Source: Limnohabitans sp. 63ED37-2 (GTDB lineage: Bacteria; Pseudomonadota; Gammaproteobacteria; Burkholderiales; Burkholderiaceae_C). Taken from it: 64,000 nt of DNA. The translations under genes and the position numbers were made by a program. Shown here piece by piece: positions 42,413-53,128 of this stretch. Under the pieces are notes generated by a model. It was given only the letters and a program-made list of their open reading frames with translations. It ran no database searches and was not told the origin of the DNA. The stretch spans positions 243,501-307,500 of the forward strand of contig NZ_CP011774.1 in assembly GCF_001412535.1 (NCBI RefSeq). The letters run 5' to 3'. Within the stretch, counting starts at the first letter, position 1; each line of letters opens with the position of its first letter.

Positions 42413-42889
42413 ATGTTGCAAATCTCACCCTCTTCAAGAACCGACAAGCTCTGGCCTGGCGCTTGGGCCGCCTTGCTGGGGTGTGCGGCCGCCGCCAGCG
42501 TGGTCTTTTGGGTGTTGAAATTTCCCTCGGGCAGCGCGGTGCTGAACGCGCCTGTGGTGCAAAGCCCAAGCCAAACCACAGCCGCAGCGACTGTGCAGCC
42601 GTCCATCCACATGGCCCGTGCCTTGGGTGTGCAAGCGCCTGTGCCCGAGGTGAGCATCGCCCAATCCTCGCGTTTTCAGCTTTGGGGCGTGGTGGCAGGG
42701 GCATCGGGCCAAGGCAGCGCTCTGATCGCGGTCGACGGCCAGCCTCCCCGGGCTTTTCGGGTGGGTCAGACCGTGACGGAGGGTGTGGTTTTGCAAGGCC
42801 TAGGGCCCAAACAAGCGCAGCTGGGTGCCACTGTCCAAGGGGCACCCCTTTTCTCGCTCAACTTGCCGGGCGCCGACAAGCAGCCTTAA
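42413..42889 (+). CDS. gspC: Type II secretion protein GspC (short form)
   Basis: A 158-residue protein divergent from gspG. An N-terminal membrane helix (AWAALLGCAAAASVVFWVL) is followed by a linker and the HR domain (SSRFQLWGVVAGASGQGSAL, AFRVGQTVTEGVVLQGLGP), which contacts GspD. It lacks the C-terminal PDZ or coiled-coil domain of longer GspC proteins. The starts of gspC and gspG lie about 10-20 bases apart, so each promoter must lie within the other gene or upstream of it. Confidence 0.88.
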   Translation: MLQISPSSRTDKLWPGAWAALLGCAAAASVVFWVLKFPSGSAVLNAPVVQSPSQTTAAATVQPSIHMARALGVQAPVPEVSIAQSSRFQLWGVVAGASGQGSALIAVDGQPPRAFRVGQTVTEGVVLQGLGPKQAQLGATVQGAPLFSLNLPGADKQP

Positions 42890-42910
42890 AACACCTTTTC
42901 TGTGGCCTTT

Positions 42911-44479
<1,569 letters not shown>

Positions 44480-44519
44480 GCCGCATCGCCAAAAAAGTGT
44501 GGGCTTGATGATAACGGCC

Positions 44520-44552
44520 AAAAAAATGCCCCAAGTCTTGCGACTTGGGGCA
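44520..44552 (-). promoter_or_regulatory. Putative transcription attenuator in the ilvA leader
   Basis: On the minus strand, an 11-bp perfect stem (TGCCCCAAGTC with GACTTGGGGCA, loop GCAA on that strand) at 44527-44552 runs into seven T residues (44526-44520). The T run ends about 40 bases before the ilvA ATG. No minus-strand gene lies upstream that it could terminate; the plus strand has no T run. A competing stem TCCACC/GGTGGA just upstream could act as antiterminator. Attenuation is inferred. Confidence 0.6.
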
Positions 44553-44746
44553 AATCCACCTTTTCAGAGGGTGGAGGAGACAAGTGGTGCGTGCAAAAAA
44601 GCACGCTTGTTCGCAATTGTACGGGCGTTTTTGTTGCATTGCAGCAAGTTGAGTGTGTTCAAGTGCAAAAACTTGTAAAGTTGACGACCTTTAAAACACC
44701 TCCAACCCCTCTGCCCCAGCAGGGATGACACACAAGGAAATTCACC

Positions 44747-45199
44747 ATGGAATGCACAGTCACCTGGACCGGCGCGGCCGGCACCCGCTCGGGCATGGGC
44801 TTTGTGGCCGAAACCGGCTCCGGCCACATCGTCAACATGGATGGCGCCCCGGACCCTGCCAAGCCCGAAAACGGCGGCCAAAACCTCGCCCCCCGCCCCA
44901 TGGAAATGCTCCTGGCGGGCACCGGTGGCTGCACGGCTTACGACGTGGTGCTGATCCTCAAGCGGGGGCGTCACGATGTGCGCGGCTGCAGCGTCAAGAT
45001 CAGCAGCGAACGCGCCGAGGTCGACCCCAAAGTCTTCACCCGCATCAATATGCACTTCACCGTCACCGCCAAAGGCGTGCCCGCCAGCGCGGTTGAGCGT
45101 GCAATTGCCATGAGCCACGACAAATATTGCTCAGCCAGCATCATGTTGGGCAAAACCGCCGAGATCACGACCAGTTTTGAGGTGGTGGAAGCCTCCTGA
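44747..45199 (+). CDS. OsmC/Ohr-family protein
   Basis: A 150-residue OsmC-fold protein. The two conserved cysteines are Cys62 (in GTGGCTAYDV) and Cys128 (in HDKYCSA), consistent with thiol peroxidase activity on organic hydroperoxides. The family includes Ohr, OsmC and YhfA-like groups; the length and GGC-type first Cys context suggest the YhfA group. It diverges from ilvA. The 226-base gap between them carries the ilvA attenuator and possible promoters of both. Confidence 0.9.
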   Translation: MECTVTWTGAAGTRSGMGFVAETGSGHIVNMDGAPDPAKPENGGQNLAPRPMEMLLAGTGGCTAYDVVLILKRGRHDVRGCSVKISSERAEVDPKVFTRINMHFTVTAKGVPASAVERAIAMSHDKYCSASIMLGKTAEITTSFEVVEAS

Positions 45200-45318
45200 A
45201 AGGCGGGACGACGGGTGCGGTCTTCGATCGATTCGCATCGAACCCCAAGGCGGTGATGTGCGGCGCTTGCACATCCGGCGCTTGATTCATGAGCCCCTGA
45301 ACATGCCCAGAGTGCGCC

Positions 45319-45942
45319 TCAGACCCGATGCGCCACCGTGGTCATGACCTTGGCGGCCATTTTCATGACCGACTTGACCGGGGCGGGCAATTCCACGGCA
45401 CCTGCTTTCATGGCCATTTGGGCATGGGCCATTTCGTCGGCTTTCATTTGCGAAACGATGGCACGCGAAGCCGTGTCGGCCGCAGGCAACAGATCCATAT
45501 GGCTTTGCAGGTGGGCTTCGACTTGGCGCTCGGTCTCGACCACAAAACCCAGGCTGACTTGGTCGCCGCCCAACTTGCCTGCCGCAAACCCGATGGCAAA
45601 GGCACCGGCATACCAAATGGGGTTGAGCAGGGAGGGGCGGTCGTTCAGGTCGTTCAGGCGTTGCTGGGTCCAGGCCAGGTGGTCGGTTTCTTCGCGGCTG
45701 GCTTCTGCCAGCTGGGCGCGAAGCGCAGGACTTTGGCAGGCCAAAGCTTGCCCCGTGTAGAGCGCTTGGGCACACACCTCACCCACATGGTTGATGCGCA
45801 TCAGCGCTCCGGCTTGTCGGCGCTCGGTTTCGTTGAGTTGCAACTCGGTCACCCCAGTGGCTGGATAGGGGCGGCTGGCGCGGGGCTCTGCGATCAGGGT
45901 TCGCAGGGCGCTGTCGGCGGCCAAAATCAGAGCATTGATCAT
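45319..45942 (-). CDS. coq7: Demethoxyubiquinone hydroxylase Coq7
   Basis: A 207-residue di-iron hydroxylase of ubiquinone synthesis (the Coq7 type used in place of UbiF). The ligands are visible: NHVGEVCAQ, EETDHLAW, VVETERQVEAHL and DEMAHAQM, giving the E...ExxH...E...ExxH pattern. Its helices include the hydrophobic pair IWYAGAFAIGFAAGKLGG that binds the membrane. ATG 45942 is chosen. It converges with the OsmC gene, 119 bases apart, where I see no gene. Confidence 0.92.
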   Translation of the reverse strand: MINALILAADSALRTLIAEPRASRPYPATGVTELQLNETERRQAGALMRINHVGEVCAQALYTGQALACQSPALRAQLAEASREETDHLAWTQQRLNDLNDRPSLLNPIWYAGAFAIGFAAGKLGGDQVSLGFVVETERQVEAHLQSHMDLLPAADTASRAIVSQMKADEMAHAQMAMKAGAVELPAPVKSVMKMAAKVMTTVAHRV

Positions 45943-46295
45943 GATCTGAGTGTAATCAGAAGCGACTGAGGGGGTGATTTCCAGGGGCTCAGCCCCCCCC
46001 CCTTGAGAATCTTTAGAACCTCTTTGGCACTTATCAAGTGTTGAATTCAAAACTTGCTGGAAATCGTTGAATTAATTGATAAAAGTGTCATTGACTGTGA
46101 TTCCCTAGGTGTAACCACCAACAGCTGTTGCACGCTTGCAACGAAATATCCTTTTCTTTGCCGAATGTCTTGGCGAAGTCACAGTCGTCTGGTGGAATAA
46201 CAACAACTTCCGAATTTGGAGGTTGGCTCAGGGTCTCGATGGGTGATTTCCACCCTTCTGATTCGGGCCCTTGTTTAACCTTGGAGAAACTTGCA
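45943..46295. other. Intergenic region with poly-C tract and porin promoter
   Basis: No gene is seen in these 353 bases. A run of ten C stands at 45993-46002, directly after AGGGGCT. Together these could form a G/C hairpin. Bases about 46040-46110 are AT-rich and probably hold the porin promoter; a long leader (about 180 bases) follows, ending in a GGAGAAA site 7-14 bases before the porin ATG. I cannot fix the promoter exactly. Confidence 0.45.
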
Positions 46296-47288
46296 ATGAA
46301 AAAATCTCTGATTGCTCTGGCTGTTTTGGCAGCTTCCGGTGCCGCTTTCGCTCAATCCACAGTGACCATGTTTGGTATCGTTGATGCTGCCGTGTCTGTT
46401 GCCAAAGGCGACGTCGCTGACAAGACTTCTTTGATCAACTCTGGCTACAACAGCAGCCGTTTTGGCGTGCGTGGCGTTGAAGACCTCGGCGGTGGCCTGA
46501 AGGCTTCCTTCCACCTGGAAGGCGCTTTGTCTAACGACGACGGCAATGCAACCGGTTTCAACTTCCAGCGCCGTTCGCTGGTGAGCTTGTCGGGTGGTTT
46601 CGGTGAGATCCAATTGGGTCGTGAGTACACTCCACACTTCTGGAACCACACTGTGTACGATCCGTTCGGCACCAACGGTTCCGGCACACAAATCGGTTTG
46701 AACTCCGCTGCTGGTGGCGCCACAACCGTGCGTACCAACAACGCCATCAACTACTACACCCCCACAATGGGTGGCTTCAAGCTGCAAGCCCAAATGGCTT
46801 TCGGTGAGCAGTCCTCCAATGCTGCCGCTCCTGATGCTGGCAACATGACTTCCTTCCGCGCTTCTTACGACATGGGCAAGTTGTCGGCTGCTGTGGCAAC
46901 TGGCAAGACCAACGTGTCTGCTGGCGTGGACATCACTTCCACCAACTACGGTGCAGCTTATGACTTCGGCGTTGCCAAAGTCATGGGTTCCGTGTTCAAA
47001 GACGAGCGCACTGGCGCTGCTGACACCGACGGTTACGTCTTCGGTCTGTTGGCTCCTGTTGGCCCAGGCACCGTCCGTTTTGCCATGTCGCAAACTGAGA
47101 CTGGCGCTGCACAATCCAAGAAGACTGCCATCGGCTACGTCTACGGTCTGAGCAAGCGCACTGACTTGTACGCTACATACGCCAGCGTGAAAAACAGCGG
47201 CGGCGCTTCTGCCAACGCTGGTGGTGCTACTTCTGGTGTGAACGGTTCGTCCACAGCCATGGACTTCGGTGTCAAGCACTCCTTCTAA
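46296..47288 (+). CDS. Gram-negative porin (OmpC/Bmp-type)
   Basis: A 330-residue trimeric porin of the betaproteobacterial family. A signal peptide MKKSLIALAVLAASGAAFAQ precedes STVTMFGIVDA, the first strand. The protein ends in MDFGVKHSF, a C-terminal Phe as required for outer-membrane insertion. The L3 constriction segment (GEIQLGREYTPHFWN) is present. The ATG at 46296 has GGAGAAA upstream. Codon use is biased as in a highly expressed gene. It is followed by a strong terminator. Confidence 0.95.
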   Translation: MKKSLIALAVLAASGAAFAQSTVTMFGIVDAAVSVAKGDVADKTSLINSGYNSSRFGVRGVEDLGGGLKASFHLEGALSNDDGNATGFNFQRRSLVSLSGGFGEIQLGREYTPHFWNHTVYDPFGTNGSGTQIGLNSAAGGATTVRTNNAINYYTPTMGGFKLQAQMAFGEQSSNAAAPDAGNMTSFRASYDMGKLSAAVATGKTNVSAGVDITSTNYGAAYDFGVAKVMGSVFKDERTGAADTDGYVFGLLAPVGPGTVRFAMSQTETGAAQSKKTAIGYVYGLSKRTDLYATYASVKNSGGASANAGGATSGVNGSSTAMDFGVKHSF

Positions 47289-47325
47289 TTTACGGCCGAC
47301 GCAAGTCGGTTGAGATTAAAAGACT

Positions 47326-47361
47326 AAAAAACCCACCGTGGCAACACGGTGGGTTTTTTTT
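47326..47361 (+). terminator. Rho-independent terminator of the porin gene
   Basis: The stem CCCACCGTG/CACGGTGGG with GCAA loop (47332-47353) is preceded by AAAAAA and followed by eight T. It is also the natural end for the convergent Bug receptor gene. The same stem and loop appear after the second porin at 59313-59341. Confidence 0.92.
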
Positions 47362-47369
47362 ACGTCTGC

Positions 47370-48344
47370 TCACTGCTGGGCAATGCCCGCCTTTTGAATC
47401 ACCGCGGACCAGCGCTGAATCTCGGTGTCCAGCAGTTGGGCCAGTTGGGCAGGGGTGCTGGATTGGGCTTGTACATTAAATCCGCCCAGGCGTTGCACCA
47501 TGGCAGGATCGGCCAGCACCTTGACCACTTCGGCATTCAGGCGCTGAACGATGGCCGGGGGTGTTTTGCCGGGCGCAGCCAAGGCGTTCCACGAAGACAC
47601 GTTGAAGTTGCTCAGGCCAGGCAACTCGCGCACCACGGGCACTTGGTGCTGGTCTTTGGGGCGGTTCGCACCCATCACACCCAGCAGGCGCACGGCTTTG
47701 GCATTGATTTGGGGTTTGAGCGGTCCCAGAATTTCGACCACCGCATCGACCTGGCCGCCGCGCAGGGCGTTGATGACGGCGGGTGTGCCGTTGTAAGGAA
47801 TGATTTGTGCGATCAGGTTGGCCTGGGCGCGCAGCAACTCGGCGGCCAGGTGTTGGGTGCTGCCGATGTTGATGGTGCCGATGTTGAGCTGGCCCGGGTT
47901 GGCGCGGCCAAAGCCGATGAGATCGGCCAGGCTTTTGTGGGGCGAGGATTCGGGCACCACGATGGCGATGTCAAACAAGCCGAGCAAGGACACGGGCGCA
48001 AAGTCGGTGCGCGGGTTGAAGGGCAGGGCCTTGAACAGGCCCGCACTCACGGCGGTGCCATTGGACATGAGCAGCAGGGTTTGGCCGTCAGGTTCGGCCT
48101 TGGCGACCAACTCTGCCGCCACGATGCCGCCCGCGCCGGGCCGGTTGTCAATGACGACCGCTTGACCCATGTTGATGGACAGTTGCTGCGCGACGGCCCG
48201 TGCGGTCAGATCGGCCACGCCACCTGCCCCAAAAGGCACCACGATGCGCAGAGGTTTTGAAGGAAAAGTGGCCTGTGCCCAAGCGATCTTGGGTAACCCT
48301 GAAGACAAGAGGGCTGAATACATGACACGGCGGCGGCTTAACAT
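47370..48344 (-). CDS. Bug-family tripartite tricarboxylate receptor
   Basis: A 324-residue periplasmic solute receptor of the TctC/Bug family. The signal sequence (SALLSSGLPKIAWAQA) starts from MLSRRR at 48344; the frame continues to 48392. Family segments: WAQATFPSKPLRIVVPFGAG, VIDNRPGAGGIVAA, YNGTPAVINALRGGQVDA. No membrane subunits lie next to it, so it is an orphan receptor, common in Comamonadaceae. Its ligand is unknown, probably a carboxylate. Confidence 0.9.
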   Translation of the reverse strand: MLSRRRVMYSALLSSGLPKIAWAQATFPSKPLRIVVPFGAGGVADLTARAVAQQLSINMGQAVVIDNRPGAGGIVAAELVAKAEPDGQTLLLMSNGTAVSAGLFKALPFNPRTDFAPVSLLGLFDIAIVVPESSPHKSLADLIGFGRANPGQLNIGTINIGSTQHLAAELLRAQANLIAQIIPYNGTPAVINALRGGQVDAVVEILGPLKPQINAKAVRLLGVMGANRPKDQHQVPVVRELPGLSNFNVSSWNALAAPGKTPPAIVQRLNAEVVKVLADPAMVQRLGGFNVQAQSSTPAQLAQLLDTEIQRWSAVIQKAGIAQQ

Positions 48345-48375
48345 GGGCACATTCCGATAAAAGTTTTGACACGTC

Positions 48376-49134
48376 ATGATAAATCCAAGCATTGCATCGG
48401 TTCGTTGGGCGCTGTGTGCCGCCTTGAGCAGCGGCGTGCTGCTGTTGACGGGCTGTGCCCACAGGGTGACTCAAGAAAACAAGCCCCCCCAAGTTTTGCG
48501 GCAGTTGCCTTTGCAGTTCAGTGCACAAGACAAGTCGCAGTGGCAAGCCATGCCTTTGCCAGGCAAGTTGCTCACCGCCTACCGTGTGGCGCCGCAAGGC
48601 CCGCGCGATGCCCTGCTGGCCGAAGCCGCATCCTCGGCCAGCATGTTGAGACAAGCCTTGCACATCCACCCCGAGCAATTGGGCGCATTGCAGTTTGACT
48701 GGCGGGTTGATCAGCTCATCCCGGGGGCCGACATGCGCCAGCGCGATGCAGAAGATTCGCCGGTCCGCCTGATTTTGGTGTTTGATGGCGACAGGCAAGG
48801 TTTTTCAGCCAAGAACAACATGCTCAGCGAGTTGACGCTCAGCCTGACGGGTGAGCCACTGCCCTACGCCACCTTGATGTACGTGTGGTGTAACGACTGC
48901 CCAGCTGAGTCGGTGATCGTCAACCCCAGAACCGACCGCATCCGCAAACTGGCCGTGGAGTCCGGCGCTGGCCGGGTCGGGCAGTGGCTGCATTACCGCC
49001 GCGATATTCGGGCTGATTTTAAAAAGGCCTTTGGTGAAGAGCCTGGCGCCTTGCTGGGCCTGGCCATCATGACCGACACGGACAACACCCGCAGCACCAC
49101 GCGGGCTTGGTACGGCACGGTCCGTTTGGATTGA
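48376..49134 (+). CDS. DUF3047 lipoprotein
   Basis: A 252-residue lipoprotein. The signal sequence ends with lipobox LLTGC at residues 23-27, so Cys27 should be lipidated. The mature part matches DUF3047: YVWCNDCPAESVIVNPRTDR, then a long segment ending GLAIMTDTDNTRS. The family has no established function. Its start is 31 bases from the Bug receptor start on the other strand. Confidence 0.87.
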   Translation: MINPSIASVRWALCAALSSGVLLLTGCAHRVTQENKPPQVLRQLPLQFSAQDKSQWQAMPLPGKLLTAYRVAPQGPRDALLAEAASSASMLRQALHIHPEQLGALQFDWRVDQLIPGADMRQRDAEDSPVRLILVFDGDRQGFSAKNNMLSELTLSLTGEPLPYATLMYVWCNDCPAESVIVNPRTDRIRKLAVESGAGRVGQWLHYRRDIRADFKKAFGEEPGALLGLAIMTDTDNTRSTTRAWYGTVRLD

Positions 49135-49247
49135 CTGCACCAGTCCGGTGCGCGACAGCGCAGTTTGGGGAATTCCCTGCCCTGTCCGCGGGCCCGGATG
49201 TTGCATACTCATCAGCTATCCCCAACTTTTCTCACCGAGGTGTTTTG

Positions 49248-50855
49248 ATGAAGAAGATGACCCCCGCCGCCGTGCTGCCCAGCGTCCTGACCGCTTCTTT
49301 GGTTTTGGCAGGTGTGATGACCGCTGGACTGGTGCAGGCCAAGCCTTTTAAATGGACCAGCGCCAGCGACATCCCGACACTCGACATCCATTCTCAAAAC
49401 AATGCCTTGGGCAACGGTGTGCACGCCGCGATTTTTGACTCACTGGTTTACTACAACAGCAAGACCTTCAAGATCGAGCCCCGCTTGGCGACCTCTTGGA
49501 AGGAAATGTCGCCCACGCAGTACCGCTTCAATTTGCGCAAGGGGGTTAAGTTCAGCGACGGCTCCGCCCTGACGGCTGACGATGTGGTGTTTTCACTGGA
49601 CCGTGCCCGCGCCAAAACCTCCAACTTCAACGTCTACACCCAAGGCATGAGCCGCATTGTCAAGGTCGATGCCAACACGGTCGACATCATCTTGAGCGGA
49701 CCCAACCCCGTCATCTTGAACCAGATGACCGAGTTGCGCATCATGAGCAAAGCCTGGGCCGAAAAGAACAAGTCGGTGGAGCCCAAGGATGCCAAGACCA
49801 AGGATGAAAACTTTGCCCACCGCAACGCCATGGGCAGCGGCCCTTACATGGTCAAGGACTGGCAGCCCGACCAGCGCTTGGTGCTGGTGAAAAACCCCGC
49901 TTGGTGGGGATGGGCTGATGCTGCCACCAACGTGACCGAGATCATCTACACACCGATCAAGAACGAAGCCACTCGCGCTGCTGCCTTGTTGTCGGGCGAG
50001 ATCGACTTTGTGCTGGATCCCAGCCCGCAAGATTTGGGCCGCATGCGCAACAACGCCAACCTGAAGGTGGTCGACGGCATTGAAAACCGCACCATCTTTT
50101 TGGGCATGGACCAGCACCGCGCCGAACTGCCCGGCTCCAACGTCAAAGGCAAAAACCCCCTCAAAGACGTGAAGGTCCGCAAGGCGCTGTACCAAGCCAT
50201 CGACATCGACACCATCCACCGCGTGACCATGCGCGGCTTGTCGCAAAACACGGGTGCCTTGGTGGCCCCCCAAGTCAACGGCTGGACCAAAGCGGTGGAC
50301 ACGCGTTTCCCCTATTCACTGGATGCGGCCAAAAAGTTGTTGACCGAAGCCGGTTATCCCAATGGCTTTGAGGTGGACTTTGCCTGCCCCAACAACCGCT
50401 ACATCAACGACGAAGAGATCTGCCAGGCCATCACCGCCATGTGGGCGAAGGTGGGCGTGAAGGCCAAACTGCGCACCATGCCTTTGGTGACGTATTTCCC
50501 CATGATCCAGCGCTACGAAGCCAGCATCTACATGCTGGGCTGGGGTGTGCCGACCTTTGACGCTTTGTACAGCCTGCAGTCCCTCACCCGCACCGTGGGC
50601 ACGGGCGGCGATGGCAACTACAACGTGGGCCGCTACAGCAATCCCCGCATGGACTACATCGTGGACCGCGTGAAGACCGAAACCGATTTGCCCGTGCGTG
50701 ATCGCTTGCTGACCGAGGGTCTGCAACTGCAAAACGACACCGTGGCCCACATTCCGCTGCACAACCAGGTGATTCCTTGGGCCATGAAGAAGAATGTTGA
50801 GGTGGTGCACCGCCCTGACAACCGCCTCGACTGGACGCTGATCAAGGTCAACTGA
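49248..50855 (+). CDS. Peptide ABC transporter substrate-binding protein (SBP family 5), first copy
   Basis: A 535-residue periplasmic binding protein of the DppA/OppA family. A signal peptide (SVLTASLVLAGVMTAGLVQA) precedes KPFKWTSASDIPTLDIHSQN. Segments YRFNLRKGVKFSDGSALTAD and VVFSLDRARA match the family. ATG 49248 is preferred over longer in-frame starts. It opens an operon of seven genes that includes a second, related binding protein at 53129. The stop and next start share a base (TGATG). Confidence 0.92.
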   Translation: MKKMTPAAVLPSVLTASLVLAGVMTAGLVQAKPFKWTSASDIPTLDIHSQNNALGNGVHAAIFDSLVYYNSKTFKIEPRLATSWKEMSPTQYRFNLRKGVKFSDGSALTADDVVFSLDRARAKTSNFNVYTQGMSRIVKVDANTVDIILSGPNPVILNQMTELRIMSKAWAEKNKSVEPKDAKTKDENFAHRNAMGSGPYMVKDWQPDQRLVLVKNPAWWGWADAATNVTEIIYTPIKNEATRAAALLSGEIDFVLDPSPQDLGRMRNNANLKVVDGIENRTIFLGMDQHRAELPGSNVKGKNPLKDVKVRKALYQAIDIDTIHRVTMRGLSQNTGALVAPQVNGWTKAVDTRFPYSLDAAKKLLTEAGYPNGFEVDFACPNNRYINDEEICQAITAMWAKVGVKAKLRTMPLVTYFPMIQRYEASIYMLGWGVPTFDALYSLQSLTRTVGTGGDGNYNVGRYSNPRMDYIVDRVKTETDLPVRDRLLTEGLQLQNDTVAHIPLHNQVIPWAMKKNVEVVHRPDNRLDWTLIKVN

Positions 50856-51835
50856 TGCTCGCTTTCATCTTGCAGCGGCTGATCCAGGCCGTGGTCGTCA
50901 TGGTCACGGTCGCCTTCATCGCTTTTCTGTTGTTCCAGTATGTGGGGGATCCGGTGGTGTTCTTGCTGGGGCAAGACGCCACCAAAGAGCAGATCGACAT
51001 GCTTCGGGCTGACTTGGGTCTGGACCAGCCTTTCTTTGTGCAGTTTGGCCACTTTTTGGCCAATGCGGTGCAAGGCGAGTTTGGTCTGAGTCTGCGTCAG
51101 GGGGCCAAAGTCTCGCGCCTGATTGCCGAGCGCTTGCCCGCCACCCTGGAGCTGGCGATGGTGGCTGCCTCTTTGGCTTTGGTCATTGGCATCCCCATGG
51201 GGGTGTATGCGGCCTTGCGCCGGGGCACTTGGGCCAGCCAGTTCATCATGACGGTGTCCCTGCTGGGGGTGTCGCTGCCCACCTTCCTGATCGGCATCTT
51301 GTTGATCCTGGTGTTTGCGGTGATGCTGGGCTGGTTCCCCAGTTTTGGCCGAGGTGAAGTGATTCAAATGGGTTGGTGGTCGAGTGGCCTGATGACAGCC
51401 AAGGGCTGGCACCACATCGTGCTGCCCGCTGTGACGTTGGCGATTTTTCAGCTGACGCTCATCATGCGCTTGGTGCGTGCCGAGATGCTGGAGGTGCTGC
51501 GCACCGACTACATCAAGTTTGCCCGTGCCCGTGGCCTGTCCAACCGCGCCATCCATTTTGGTCATGCACTCAAGAACACCTTGGTGCCGGTGATGACCAT
51601 CACTGGCTTGCAGTTGGGTGGTTTGATTGCTTTTGCCATCATCACCGAGACCGTGTTCCAGTGGCCTGGCATGGGCTTGTTGTTCATCCAGGCGGTGACC
51701 TTCGCAGACATTCCGGTGATGGCGGCTTACCTGTGCCTGATCGCGCTGATTTTTGTGGTCATCAATCTGATCGTGGACTTGCTCTACTTTGTGGTCGACC
51801 CGCGCCTGCGCGTGGGCAAGCCCGGAGGACATTGA
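50855..51835 (+). CDS. Peptide ABC transporter permease, DppB-type
   Basis: A 326-residue permease with six predicted helices (first VVVMVTVAFIAFLLFQYVG). The cytoplasmic EAA loop VRAEMLEVLRTDYIKFARAR (GLS...) that docks on the ATPase is present. It pairs with the DppC-type gene at 54716, although two genes lie between them. It overlaps the upstream gene by one base. Confidence 0.93.
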   Translation: MLAFILQRLIQAVVVMVTVAFIAFLLFQYVGDPVVFLLGQDATKEQIDMLRADLGLDQPFFVQFGHFLANAVQGEFGLSLRQGAKVSRLIAERLPATLELAMVAASLALVIGIPMGVYAALRRGTWASQFIMTVSLLGVSLPTFLIGILLILVFAVMLGWFPSFGRGEVIQMGWWSSGLMTAKGWHHIVLPAVTLAIFQLTLIMRLVRAEMLEVLRTDYIKFARARGLSNRAIHFGHALKNTLVPVMTITGLQLGGLIAFAIITETVFQWPGMGLLFIQAVTFADIPVMAAYLCLIALIFVVINLIVDLLYFVVDPRLRVGKPGGH

Positions 51836-51837
51836 GC

Positions 51838-53088
51838 GTGGGTGCTTCTTTTCAATCTGTGTTGGGGCGTGGCGCAGCGTTTGCGCGAATCGCCCAATTC
51901 CACCCCGAACTCACCGCCTTCAGGCGCGACCTGCACGCCCACCCCGAGCTGGGCTTTGAAGAGGTCTACACCTCGGCCCGCGTGGCCGAGATGCTCAAAG
52001 TTTGTGGTGTGGACAGCATCCACACTGGCATTGGCAAAACCGGCGTGGTGGCCTTGGTACATGGTCAGGGCCGCTCGGCCAGCAACCCGGGCCGCATGAT
52101 TGGCCTTCGGGCCGACATGGACGCTTTGCCTTTGACCGAGCACAACGAATGCACCTGGAAATCGGGCACACCCGGGCTGATGCACGGCTGTGGCCACGAC
52201 GGCCACACCGCCATGCTGATGGGTGCGGCGCGTTACCTGGCCGAAACCCGGCGCTTTGATGGCACGGCCGTGCTGATTTTTCAGCCCGGCGAAGAAGGCT
52301 ACGCAGGTGCCCGCGCCATGATGCAAGATGGTCTGTTTGAGCGCTTTCCGTGCGAACAGGTCTATGCCCAACACAATTCGCCCGAGACACCTTTGGGTGT
52401 GATCGGCATCACCCCCGGCCCCATGCAAGCGGCGGTGGACCGCATCGAGATCCGCATCATCGGCAAAGGCGGGCACGGCGCTCGCCCGCACCAGGCGGTT
52501 GACCCGGTGCTGGTGGCCGGGCACATCATCACTGCTGCGCAAAGTGTGGTCTCGCGCAACCTGTCGGCTTTTGACCAGGCGGTCATCAGCATTTGCTCAA
52601 TGCAGGCAGGCCACCCTGGCGCCATGAGTGTGATCCCGGGCGAGGCGGTTTTGGTGGGCACTGTGCGCACCTACAGCGAGCGGGTGCAGGATCAGATCGA
52701 AGACCGTTTGCGTGCCTTGTGCAACGGTGTCGCGCAAGGCTTTGGGGCATCTGCCGAATTGACCTATGAGCGTGTCTACCCTGCCACCGTGAACACCGTG
52801 CCCGAAGCGCGATTCGCCTGCGATGTGGCGGCGGCTTTGGTCGGTGAAGACAAGGTTTGGCGCGACATGCTGCCCAGCATGGGCGGCGAAGATTTTTCTT
52901 TCATGCTCCAGGCCAAGCCCGGGGCGTACATCCGCATCGGCCAGGGCTTGCCACACGGCCCCGGCCCGCACCCGCTGCACAACAGCCGCTACGACTTCAA
53001 CGACGACATCCTGCCCTTGGGCGCGGCCATGCACGCCAGCTTGATCGAGCAGGCTTTGCCACTGAGCCCTGCCTCGAGCAGTTCTTGA
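51838..53088 (+). CDS. M20-family amidohydrolase (hippurate hydrolase/N-acyl amino acid type)
   Basis: A 416-residue metalloaminoacylase. The two-metal motifs GLRADMDALPL, MHGCGHDGHTAML and FQPGEEGYAGA match the M20D group, with the Glu general base in the last motif. The start is GTG 51838, two bases after the permease stop and preceded by GGAGGA; the open frame extends far upstream but overlaps the permease. It is placed inside a peptide transporter operon, so it likely hydrolyses imported N-acyl amino acids or dipeptides. Confidence 0.92.
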   Translation: MGASFQSVLGRGAAFARIAQFHPELTAFRRDLHAHPELGFEEVYTSARVAEMLKVCGVDSIHTGIGKTGVVALVHGQGRSASNPGRMIGLRADMDALPLTEHNECTWKSGTPGLMHGCGHDGHTAMLMGAARYLAETRRFDGTAVLIFQPGEEGYAGARAMMQDGLFERFPCEQVYAQHNSPETPLGVIGITPGPMQAAVDRIEIRIIGKGGHGARPHQAVDPVLVAGHIITAAQSVVSRNLSAFDQAVISICSMQAGHPGAMSVIPGEAVLVGTVRTYSERVQDQIEDRLRALCNGVAQGFGASAELTYERVYPATVNTVPEARFACDVAAALVGEDKVWRDMLPSMGGEDFSFMLQAKPGAYIRIGQGLPHGPGPHPLHNSRYDFNDDILPLGAAMHASLIEQALPLSPASSSS

Positions 53089-53128
53089 TTTTTTCAACCG
53101 CTTTCATTGACCACTTTCAGGAGTTTTT

